DNA of 64,000 bases from a virus: the IMG/VR virus record IMGVR_UViG_3300034068_001120, positions 1 through 64,000 of that record; one strand, 5' to 3'. Shown here in pieces: positions 28,818-36,275 of this stretch (the first letter of the stretch is position 1; each line of letters begins with the position of its first letter). A program made the translations under genes and the position numbers. A model generated the notes under the pieces. That model made no database searches. It saw nothing but the letters and a program-made list of their open reading frames with translations, and was not told where the DNA came from.

Positions 28818-29924
28818 TTAAATAATTACGGACTTTGGGCGAACTACTGGAGGACCAGAATTAACTTCAATTCTCTGTCCAACATTCATAATAGATCCAT
28901 CTGATATAAATGATACTACCTTGCCAGAAAACGCAATATTTTCTTCGGCAAAGAATTCCATCTGTTTTCCAGATGCCTTTAAGTTTCCATCGACTTTAAG
29001 GTTTATGTCTCCCTTTGCGAGAATATTGACTTCTCCATTTAGTTGAATATTTCCTCCACCATTAACTGTAATATTTATACCACCAGAAACAACTAAATCT
29101 ACACCCTCTGATCCAGCAACATAAATCTTCTTATTTCCATAACAGATCTCGTAATCATCTCCCACAATTCTCTGAACTCTTGTGCCATCTGGCGGAACAT
29201 ATGCTTTCGGTGGTGCCGTATATCCATTTCCAATTTCAACAAAAGTGCCAGATGTATGATACTGGTGTATTCTTTCGTGTCCTGGCGTATCATCAAATTC
29301 TTCAATATGTCCGCTTTCAGTGAATCGTACATGATTCTTTGGATAAACTGGATCAAATGGTGTGCGTGGTTCGCTCCATATTTTTCCATTTGCCATATCA
29401 GGAACACTTATGATTCCTTCTTTTCTGCTATAATTTTTGAAATCAACAACAGTACCACCGAATAATCCAGAACCATCAGTTCTTGCTAATCTATTGGTGT
29501 CTTGTTCTCCTGCAATAGAGCATCCCTTTGGTACTATACCTTGAGCAACATCTAATTCTGTAACAGGATATGTACCATTTGGATTATTGAATCCTTTATC
29601 TCGTATCGCACCAGATTGAGGAATTCCTCCAAATGAACCAATAATTATTGGATCTTGTGCTTCTTTTCCATCTCGAAAAAATCCAAATACATGAGATCCC
29701 ACCAACAATCCAGTAGGAGAAGTACCAATACCAGATAATGCGGCACTTGTAATCGGCTGCATTGGATATGCCCATGGAAGAGCCGCAACAGGTAATTCTT
29801 TTAGATCAGTTGAATGATATCCAAATACTCGAACACGACATCGACCCAAAAATAAAGGATCGCTCGTATCCTCTACAACACCATGCCACCAAATAAATCC
29901 AACCTGTCCTAGAAATTCTTTCAT
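28818..29924 (-). CDS. gp5: Central baseplate spike protein gp5, without a lysozyme domain
   Basis: 368 aa from the ATG at 29924, which overlaps the gp27-like stop (ATGA) and has GGGAG 4 nt upstream; an upstream TTG is less likely. The N-terminal ~100 residues are the OB-fold (GFIWWHGVVEDTSDPLFLGR, VHGR-type CRVRVFGYHS, then VGSHVFGFFRDGKEAQDPII). The last ~110 residues are a regular beta-helix needle (INITVNGGGNIQLNGEVNIL). T4 gp5 (575 aa) carries a lysozyme between these parts; I see none here, so cell-wall cleavage must come from another protein or be unnecessary. Confidence 0.92.
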   Translation of the reverse strand: MKEFLGQVGFIWWHGVVEDTSDPLFLGRCRVRVFGYHSTDLKELPVAALPWAYPMQPITSAALSGIGTSPTGLLVGSHVFGFFRDGKEAQDPIIIGSFGGIPQSGAIRDKGFNNPNGTYPVTELDVAQGIVPKGCSIAGEQDTNRLARTDGSGLFGGTVVDFKNYSRKEGIISVPDMANGKIWSEPRTPFDPVYPKNHVRFTESGHIEEFDDTPGHERIHQYHTSGTFVEIGNGYTAPPKAYVPPDGTRVQRIVGDDYEICYGNKKIYVAGSEGVDLVVSGGINITVNGGGNIQLNGEVNILAKGDINLKVDGNLKASGKQMEFFAEENIAFSGKVVSFISDGSIMNVGQRIEVNSGPPVVRPKSVII

Positions 29925-31243
29925 ATAACTCCCATACAATTTCTGCTTAATTCTAATTTACAACTATACAATGTACTTAGTGTATGTTTAATAGAAGTTA
30001 TAATAAAATCTCCACTTAAATTTTCGTCTGCTCTGTTTCCTTGGGCCACATCAGAATGTCCATCTGCCGATATTTTAGGAACAAATACAGCAATAACCTG
30101 TCCAACTCGTTTACGATTATCGCCAAATATTTCTATTATAATTTTTTGAGTTGTCATTGTGTTCATATGATAATTTCTTTTTAACAGAGTAGTCTCTATT
30201 TGCATGTTATCAATAATAGGATTCGCTTTACTATACACAGTATAGGGAGTAACCGCACTATAATGTAGAGACGCTCCCTTTTTTAACATATTTTCTGCGG
30301 GTAAATCTGCAAAACGAAAATGTCTACCCTTTCCTAATTTTTTCTTATCATCAAATATCATTTCTTCTAGAAAATCATTTTGGCGTAATTGTTTTCTCAA
30401 TACATCATGAATCAATAACGAAGAAGATACTGTGCCTTCCATAATATTTTCTGCCATGTCGAATCTTTTTGCTTCGTGTACATCTTGGATTCTGTGATAT
30501 TCAGGTGGTAGAATGGTGGTACTACGAATGTTCTCTCTAGTTGGATTCGGATTTCTAGTAGTAAAATGATATCGAAGAATGTCTCGAGATCCTTCTTCTA
30601 TAATATGTGCCAAACTCTTAAAACAATGACCGTCTAATGTTTCATAAAAGAAAAATGGCATGTAATCTGTAACGGTTAATGAGTATGCTTTTGTTGCCAA
30701 CCAACTTATTGCCTTAAATGGACTATATGTTGCTGGAAGAACAAAACTATAATTATCCTTTGTATTTTCTATTTGAAGTTTTTTACCCCACACGGTTTCT
30801 GAAAAATGTCTGGTAAATATATTAGAAACCATACCAGATACTGAACCAGAAACAGCATAACCACAGCGTTGAGAAAAATTGTAATATCCTCCTTCGCTTA
30901 TAAGATGAAGCACATAACTTTGAGTCTTTCCACTTTCGTAGATCTCAAGATCCTCCAACTTATAAACACGAAAAATCAATGTGGTTTCATTGATTTGTGC
31001 TATATCTGTTTTGAATACCAATTCAATCGTTTCTTGTCCAGTTATTGGAAGAATCTCTGGTAAGTTTACGCCATCTTCAATGTATATTTTTGCCGTGAGA
31101 TTTGGCGAAAACATATCCTCAAATATTTCTATATGTTTAAATATTTTTCTAATATCAACACTTTTATTATTTACCAAAGAGGTAAGCATTAGTTTTTGGA
31201 GCCTATAATCTCCTGGTTTGGTAATATTAGAACCTTGTGGCAT
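29921..31243 (-). CDS. gp27: Baseplate hub protein, gp27-like
   Basis: 440 aa (T4 gp27: 391). Trimeric hub that links the gp5 spike to the tail tube. Typical elements: RKIFKHIEIFEDMFSPNLTA, YVLHLISEGGYYNFSQR, AISWLATKAYSLT and a C-terminal beta barrel ending GDFIITSIKHTLSTLYSCKL. It directly precedes gp5 with an ATGA overlap and follows gp53. Assignment is by fold pattern and position. Confidence 0.85.
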   Translation of the reverse strand: MPQGSNITKPGDYRLQKLMLTSLVNNKSVDIRKIFKHIEIFEDMFSPNLTAKIYIEDGVNLPEILPITGQETIELVFKTDIAQINETTLIFRVYKLEDLEIYESGKTQSYVLHLISEGGYYNFSQRCGYAVSGSVSGMVSNIFTRHFSETVWGKKLQIENTKDNYSFVLPATYSPFKAISWLATKAYSLTVTDYMPFFFYETLDGHCFKSLAHIIEEGSRDILRYHFTTRNPNPTRENIRSTTILPPEYHRIQDVHEAKRFDMAENIMEGTVSSSLLIHDVLRKQLRQNDFLEEMIFDDKKKLGKGRHFRFADLPAENMLKKGASLHYSAVTPYTVYSKANPIIDNMQIETTLLKRNYHMNTMTTQKIIIEIFGDNRKRVGQVIAVFVPKISADGHSDVAQGNRADENLSGDFIITSIKHTLSTLYSCKLELSRNCMGVI

Positions 31244-31246
31244 ATT

Positions 31247-32116
31247 TTAAACTTTCAACAAATTATCTAATTCTTTTATTGCTCGATCCTTATATTTTGG
31301 ATGAAGTAATTTTATTGTTCGTTTTGTTTCATTTAAATCCATCTCATAAATTAAATTAGATACTGCATAGGCAGTTACGGCATCTCCACTTATACCCATA
31401 TATTTCCCAATATACGTATCATAAAAGTTAGATGCAGTTGCGCCAATCGATGCACCAAAGTCAGTGGTACCATCTAATACATTGTGATAATATCCATTTG
31501 AAATGGACAATGAATCTACTATTATGGTTTCATTTGCTCCTACATCATCTGTGGGTCTATCAACTTTAAAATGATGAGCAGCCATGTACGTTTGTTCTAT
31601 TTTTCGTATATTTATTCCCAGTGTTGCGCCAGTAACTTGTATGTAAGCATTACCTGTAGAAAATTGACTGCTTTGTACAATTAGTTTGCACATCGTAGGC
31701 TCGAAGTCTTCTATTGTAGATGAGGTTCCTGCTTGTGTCAACGTAACACCAGGAATTATATCAGAATCATACAATAATCCACCACTAAGACCAGTAAAAA
31801 ATACAGAATATCCTGTGTACTTTTTCTGAATATATTCTTCCATTGTTGCTGCTGATTTATACCATCCATGATACGGATCTATTACTGTATTCATTAATAG
31901 AACAAGCCAATGAAGCAATGGATCTCCATAAAGACGTTCTGCTATGTGTTCTGGACGTTCTCCATCTTTCACATCGTATAGAATAAAAATTCCATTGCCT
32001 TCTCTGACATTATCGGACAGGGCTACTCGTCTCAACAGATTACGAGCAACAACAGGAGTAATGGTAGTTCCATTGTATATTGGATATTGTAGCACTGGAA
32101 ACTTATTAAAATACAT
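31247..32116 (-). CDS. gp53: Baseplate wedge protein gp53
   Basis: 289 aa (T4: 196). The N-terminal half is clear gp53: MYFNKFPVLQYPIYNG, then YDVKDGERPEHIAERLYGDP and LLHWLVLLMNTVIDPYHGW, the LysM-like part. The extra C-terminal ~110 residues are a beta-rich insert before KRTIKLLHPKYKDRAIKELD. It overlaps gp48 as TAATG. Confidence 0.92.
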   Translation of the reverse strand: MYFNKFPVLQYPIYNGTTITPVVARNLLRRVALSDNVREGNGIFILYDVKDGERPEHIAERLYGDPLLHWLVLLMNTVIDPYHGWYKSAATMEEYIQKKYTGYSVFFTGLSGGLLYDSDIIPGVTLTQAGTSSTIEDFEPTMCKLIVQSSQFSTGNAYIQVTGATLGINIRKIEQTYMAAHHFKVDRPTDDVGANETIIVDSLSISNGYYHNVLDGTTDFGASIGATASNFYDTYIGKYMGISGDAVTAYAVSNLIYEMDLNETKRTIKLLHPKYKDRAIKELDNLLKV

Positions 32117-33552
32117 TAGAATCCCTTTTCTACGGCTTCTCTAGTAAGGAGACCGATTTCGCTGAATTGAATTGTTAAGTTGACTCCTATAGGAGCATTA
32201 TCTCTAAATGTAGAGAATAGAGATTGTGGTGTATAGTTTACTTGAATATTTGTTGCAACACATCTGGCTATCTTTGGAATATATTCATTTTCAAGAAATC
32301 CTTTGGAGTTTGGGTTAGTTGATAAGAACCTAATCTCGAATTCAGCAGGAACTCTTAACATTATCTCTACATTAGATTGACCATCCCCGAACGCTTGATC
32401 TTGAATTGCGGGATGTGCATGATATCTAAAGGTTTCTATTATATCTTGAATCATACGAGTTTCAATTTCTGATCTTGCATATAATTCCCAGGCAAAAGAA
32501 AATGTTCGAAATTCTTTTTGCTTAAACATTTTTTCTAGTCTGGGATTTATTACTGTTCCTAATAATAATTGTCTTTCTGCTCCAATTCCTACTTTATCTG
32601 TTGCCCAGCCAAGTGCCGCTCCTGCAACCTGCATGGTAGCATCCACCACACCACGACCACCACCAGAAACTGCTTCTATAGTACCATTAACCGCCTTAAA
32701 ACTAGCATCATTATATGAAAAAATATCTTCATTATTAATACTTGTGCACATAGGAAGGTAAATGGATGTCATTTGATCATATTGTGCAACACTGACTTGA
32801 GTCAAAGCAACATCTGCCGCTATAGTATTAGCAACACCAAATGGAATTGGTGCTGCTGCTACTACTGCTGCTCCGACTGCCGATTGCACATCACTAGAAG
32901 TCAACTTTTGTGCTCTTTCGTTTTGGCTTAAATTTTGTCCGCTAGCAGCCGTGGCAATTCTATTAGATAAAGAATCTACAACGGTTTGTGATGATGTTAT
33001 TTTGCTTTGTAAGTTTTGTGCTTCTTCGGTATCAACAATAGCAGACGAAGTCGTGAATTTTCTTGATAAATTTTCTCCAGGTAGTTCAAACTCACTCATA
33101 AGATTTCCATAATTTACTACAGAAGCAGATTGAGTGGCTAACCCAATGGCTCGATTAGCGGTCTGTAAATCGGATTGCAGTTGAATTTTATTCTTTTCTT
33201 CCTGTTCGAGTTGCTTTATTAGCATATCATTTTGCCATCTCCAAAATATTTTAAATTGGACGGCATGAGGCACTTGATTCATTCCTATTTCAGTTGGAAA
33301 TTTCAATACCGATGGCTTTGCTCTGGTTCCTTTTGTACTATATTCCGTGGATTCTAATAATTTAGAAATCTCGCTTTCATCCTGAACTGGAGCATTATCC
33401 GATGAGGTTGTTCTGGTAGTTGCAGTATATAAATCGGATTTACTGGAAAATGCGGGAGTTTTCAGTAATGCAGTAAGATCTTCCTGCATCTGTTCTTTTT
33501 TTGCCGCAGCATCGAATACTTCTTGTGGTGTTGGTGTTCCTGGAGGTAGCAT
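32116..33552 (-). CDS. gp48: Baseplate tail-tube cap protein gp48
   Basis: 478 aa (T4: 364). It sits on the hub and starts tube polymerisation together with gp54. Conserved gp48-type C-terminal half: INPRLEKMFKQKEFRTFSFA, WELYARSEIETRMIQDIIET and FRYHAHPAI. The N-terminal 230 residues include a glutamine-rich coiled coil. It is the first gene of the long minus-strand late block, 44 nt downstream of a TATAAATA promoter, and faces the plus-strand gp4 gene. Confidence 0.88.
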   Translation of the reverse strand: MLPPGTPTPQEVFDAAAKKEQMQEDLTALLKTPAFSSKSDLYTATTRTTSSDNAPVQDESEISKLLESTEYSTKGTRAKPSVLKFPTEIGMNQVPHAVQFKIFWRWQNDMLIKQLEQEEKNKIQLQSDLQTANRAIGLATQSASVVNYGNLMSEFELPGENLSRKFTTSSAIVDTEEAQNLQSKITSSQTVVDSLSNRIATAASGQNLSQNERAQKLTSSDVQSAVGAAVVAAAPIPFGVANTIAADVALTQVSVAQYDQMTSIYLPMCTSINNEDIFSYNDASFKAVNGTIEAVSGGGRGVVDATMQVAGAALGWATDKVGIGAERQLLLGTVINPRLEKMFKQKEFRTFSFAWELYARSEIETRMIQDIIETFRYHAHPAIQDQAFGDGQSNVEIMLRVPAEFEIRFLSTNPNSKGFLENEYIPKIARCVATNIQVNYTPQSLFSTFRDNAPIGVNLTIQFSEIGLLTREAVEKGF

Positions 33553-33595
33553 GTACGCCTTTATATTATTTCGTTACAGAACCGAACTACATATA

Positions 33596-33603
33596 TATTT
33601 ATA
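33596..33603 (-). promoter_or_regulatory. T4-type late promoter heading the minus-strand late block
   Basis: TATAAATA on the minus strand in the 50-bp divergent gap between gp48 and gp4, 43 nt upstream of the gp48 ATG. The last base of the octamer is the A of the gp4 ATG on the other strand, so promoter and start codon share sequence. Position at the head of a 33-kb late block is the main support. Confidence 0.65.
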
Positions 33604-34040
33604 TGGCATACCGAGGATTCTTCAAACCACAAAATCCAACCAAATACATAGGAAATCCTATTAAGATTATGTATAGAAGTTTGTGGGAAAGAAAATTCAT
33701 GAAATTTTGCGATTCGGCAAAAAATGTTCTTCGCTGGGGATCAGAAGAGGTAGTCGTTCCCTATTTTAATCCACTAGATCAAAAAGCCCACAGATATTTT
33801 GTAGACTTTATAGTGGAAATGCAAACCAAAGAAGGCATAAAAACTCTACTAATAGAGATAAAACCAAAAAAACAATGCAAAGAGCCAATCAAGAAAAAAC
33901 GCATAACAAAGAGTTATATTTCAGAAATCAAGGCTTGGGTTACGAATAGTGCCAAATGGGCTGCGGCAACCGAAGAATCTAAAAAAAGGGGATGGGAGTT
34001 CAAAATCTTGACCGAAGATGACCTATTCAGAAAATCATGA
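33603..34040 (+). CDS. gp4: Head completion protein gp4 (gp50/gp4)
   Basis: 145 aa from the ATG at 33603 (T4: 150); the frame is open further upstream but that part overlaps gp48 and lacks family sequence. Conserved: MAYRGFFKPQNPTKYIGNP, YRSLWERKFMKFCDSA, RWGSEEVVVPYFNPLDQKAH, RYFVDFIVEM and LLIEIKPKKQ. The D...E-x-K arrangement (VDFIVE...LIEIKPKK) is that of a PD-(D/E)XK nuclease-like fold, which is what gp4 resembles. It is needed to finish heads before tail joining. It overlaps the next gene by ATGA and has no obvious ribosome site. Confidence 0.92.
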   Translation: MAYRGFFKPQNPTKYIGNPIKIMYRSLWERKFMKFCDSAKNVLRWGSEEVVVPYFNPLDQKAHRYFVDFIVEMQTKEGIKTLLIEIKPKKQCKEPIKKKRITKSYISEIKAWVTNSAKWAAATEESKKRGWEFKILTEDDLFRKS

Positions 34041-34645
34041 AAGAGAATCTATCAGATAAAAAGAATGAACTAATTGATCTGGTGGAAGATACTATTACTG
34101 GATTAGGTGGAACTGATGCATCCTATTCTGAATTGCTTCACTTTTTAGTTAAAATGCATGCTTTGTCTAGACCAAAGAGATTGATGATTGGTCAGCTTTT
34201 ATTTTTTAAATACTTACCAACCAACGAGCGATTCATAAAAGCCAAAAAGCATTACGACATATATCCACTCATATTGATTACCGAGGTTCATCGGGGAGGA
34301 TTTGAAGGAATCAATCTGCATTACATAGACTCAAAAATAAGAACTACTCTATTTAATAATATAATGGAGAATCTGGTTGTGATTAGAGGCGGCGAGACTA
34401 GAACAAACAGAATCAAAATAAACTATCACCTGTTGTCTAGGTTTTCCATGTTTCGTTATTTTAGACCCTGCTATCGACAATACAAGTGGCAGGGATTACG
34501 AAAGCCACCTATAGCCATACCATTTCAATTATGGCAAACAGTTGAAGAATTAGATCTTGGATTATTTCGTCATGCAAACAAATCAAAGATATATCTTGAA
34601 TCATGGAAAACAATTAGAAGATCCTTAGTAGGAAAGAGGAAATAA
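34037..34645 (+). CDS. Conserved phage protein, possibly the DNA-end protector (gp2-like)
   Basis: 202 aa. Recognisable stretch: MIGQLLFFKYLPTNERFIKA, YDIYPLILITEVHRGGFEGI, NLHYIDSKIRTTLFNNIMEN and a late YHLLSRFSMFRYFRPCYRQY. This Y-D-x-Y-P-L...G-x-N-x-H-Y pattern recurs in large phages. It follows gp4 with an ATGA overlap; in T4, gene 2 (end protector, 274 aa) neighbours gene 4. The gp2 assignment is only from context and vague memory of annotated relatives. Confidence 0.6.
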   Translation: MKENLSDKKNELIDLVEDTITGLGGTDASYSELLHFLVKMHALSRPKRLMIGQLLFFKYLPTNERFIKAKKHYDIYPLILITEVHRGGFEGINLHYIDSKIRTTLFNNIMENLVVIRGGETRTNRIKINYHLLSRFSMFRYFRPCYRQYKWQGLRKPPIAIPFQLWQTVEELDLGLFRHANKSKIYLESWKTIRRSLVGKRK

Positions 34646-35329
34646 ATGGCAGAATTTGATATTCCACCGTCGAACATAGATTTAATGCAGGACACCATTC
34701 TTAGAGGTGGTATAGCGTTTCCAAATAGATACTCCGTTAGTGTAGTGCTACCTCCAGCATTAACAAATCCAAATAATACAGAACAAAAACAATTAAATAT
34801 TCGTTGTGAAAATGCAGCCATTGTTGGTCGTGCTTTTTCAACGTTACAATATCGATTTTATGGTCCTGCTCGAAATATACCATATGAATCAATATATTCT
34901 GGAGAAATACAAATATCATTTTTGCTATCTGGTTATTTACAGGAACGAGAGTATTTTGAAACATGGATGAATAAAATGTGCAACAAGGATGATTATAAAT
35001 TTAGATATTATGATGAATATGTTGGTAGTATGGTTGTAACAGTAATAGGAAGAGACGAAGTACCAACTTATTCTATTCTATTAGAAGAAGTCTGTCCCAA
35101 ATTGATTGGAGAAATTTCTCTGGGTTATGATAAAAATGATGAAGCCATGAGACAAGATATAACACTCTCATATCGAAAATATTCAATTAATAAAATTGAT
35201 CTACCAACACCACCACCATACATTCCACCAATTCAAAAACCTGCACAACCACCACAACCCACAGAAGTGTTTGAGCCAATTCCTGATGATTTTCAAATAG
35301 GTCAAGGCAGCAGAAGTATCATTGGTTGA
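34646..35329 (+). CDS. Tail-tube-fold protein, candidate tube initiator (gp54-like)
   Basis: 227 aa. The core has the tube-protein pattern of gp19: CENAAIVGRAFSTLQYRFYG, then YSGEIQISFLLSGYLQEREY and FETWMNKMC, parallel to gp19's TFQDWQITIISD...HFEHWSSQF. A proline-rich tail (PTPPPYIPPIQKPAQPPQP) is added at about 185-210. T4 uses gp54 and gp48 as modified tube rings at the baseplate; gp48 is across the divergent gap and no other gp54 candidate is visible, so this may fill that role. It directly follows the preceding stop (TAA then ATG). Confidence 0.7.
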   Translation: MAEFDIPPSNIDLMQDTILRGGIAFPNRYSVSVVLPPALTNPNNTEQKQLNIRCENAAIVGRAFSTLQYRFYGPARNIPYESIYSGEIQISFLLSGYLQEREYFETWMNKMCNKDDYKFRYYDEYVGSMVVTVIGRDEVPTYSILLEEVCPKLIGEISLGYDKNDEAMRQDITLSYRKYSINKIDLPTPPPYIPPIQKPAQPPQPTEVFEPIPDDFQIGQGSRSIIG

Positions 35330-35335
35330 TTGGTG

Positions 35336-35343
35336 TATAAATA
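35336..35343 (+). promoter_or_regulatory. T4-type late promoter before gp26
   Basis: TATAAATA on the plus strand, 6 nt after the tube-fold gene stop and 39 nt before the gp26 ATG, in one of the few gaps of this cluster. It would drive gp26, the small hub gene and the tape measure. GAAAGGAA serves as ribosome site for gp26. Confidence 0.6.
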
Positions 35344-35382
35344 TAGAGTACATCTATTATAGTATTTTTTGAAAGGAATACA

Positions 35383-36093
35383 ATGAGTAAATTGAATTTA
35401 ATATCTGCGTCTCTACCCACTTATACAATGACTCTTCCCATATCAGGAAAGATCATCAAGTATCGTCCATTTGTTGTTCGAGAGGAAAAGGTATTGCTTA
35501 TTGCATTACAATCCAAAGATCAAAAACAAATTACGGATTCTATTAGAAATGTAGTTGTTGCTTGTACTGACTCGGTATTGGATACCAAGAATATTAGTAT
35601 AGCAGAATCCGAATATGCTTTTTTACAAATACGAGCAAAATCCATTGGCGAAGAAGTTAAGCCTCAAGTAAAATGTTCTAGTTGTGGAAATCCCACAACA
35701 ATAAAAATTCGACTTGATCAGATTCAAATGAAGAAATCAGATAAAGAAATGATTGATCCAACCATAGTCATGTCAGATGATTTGAGTATTGTTATGCGAT
35801 ATCCATCTATCCATGATGCAGAGGCTAATGCAGGAGAAGTAGAAACCACCTTTAAACTAGCCGAACAATGTATAGAATCTATTATCCTGAAAGATGAGAT
35901 ATTTCCAAAAAAGGATATTAGTCCTAAAGAATTAACTCAATTCATTGATAATTTATTACCCGATCAATTTTCAAAAATTTTAGTTTTTCTGAAGAGCACA
36001 CCTGAATTGCAATACAATTTTGATTATAAATGCCCAACTTGTGGAGAAAGGGTTGCGGTGGAACTGAAAACAATCTCAGATTTTTTTCAATAG
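35383..36093 (+). CDS. gp26: Baseplate hub assembly protein gp26
   Basis: 236 aa (T4: 208). Family start LISASLPTYTMTLPISGKII then KYRPFVVREEKVLLIALQS is characteristic (T4 baseplate hub assembly family). Two CxxC pairs, CSSCG near residue 104 and CPTCG near 217, could hold a zinc ion; this is typical of marine relatives. It acts as a chaperone-like factor in hub formation. The stop lies 60 nt inside the next open frame. Confidence 0.9.
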   Translation: MSKLNLISASLPTYTMTLPISGKIIKYRPFVVREEKVLLIALQSKDQKQITDSIRNVVVACTDSVLDTKNISIAESEYAFLQIRAKSIGEEVKPQVKCSSCGNPTTIKIRLDQIQMKKSDKEMIDPTIVMSDDLSIVMRYPSIHDAEANAGEVETTFKLAEQCIESIILKDEIFPKKDISPKELTQFIDNLLPDQFSKILVFLKSTPELQYNFDYKCPTCGERVAVELKTISDFFQ

Positions 36094-36275
36094 CACTCTG
36101 CCATAACGACTTGGCAGCGTATTTTAAACTAACATTCAATCTTGTACAACATCAGGGTCATTCTCTGGAAGATATAGAGAATCTAATACCATGGGAAAAA
36201 GAAGTATATATAAATTTATTAATTAATCACATCAAAGAAGAAAAAGAGAAAATCAAAAACAGAACTCCCCAATAA
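36030..36275 (+). CDS. Small baseplate-hub associated protein downstream of gp26
   Basis: 81 aa if started at the ATG inside gp26. The protein-like part begins around FFSIALCHNDLAAYFKLTFN and includes HSLEDIENLIPWEKEVYINL, a pattern seen in short proteins encoded after gp26 in T4-like phages (gp51 position). The start is uncertain: the ATG 36030 overlaps gp26 by 64 nt, and no other ATG exists before the conserved part. Its stop overlaps the tape-measure ATG (TAATG), indicating coupling. Confidence 0.65.
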   Translation: MPNLWRKGCGGTENNLRFFSIALCHNDLAAYFKLTFNLVQHQGHSLEDIENLIPWEKEVYINLLINHIKEEKEKIKNRTPQ

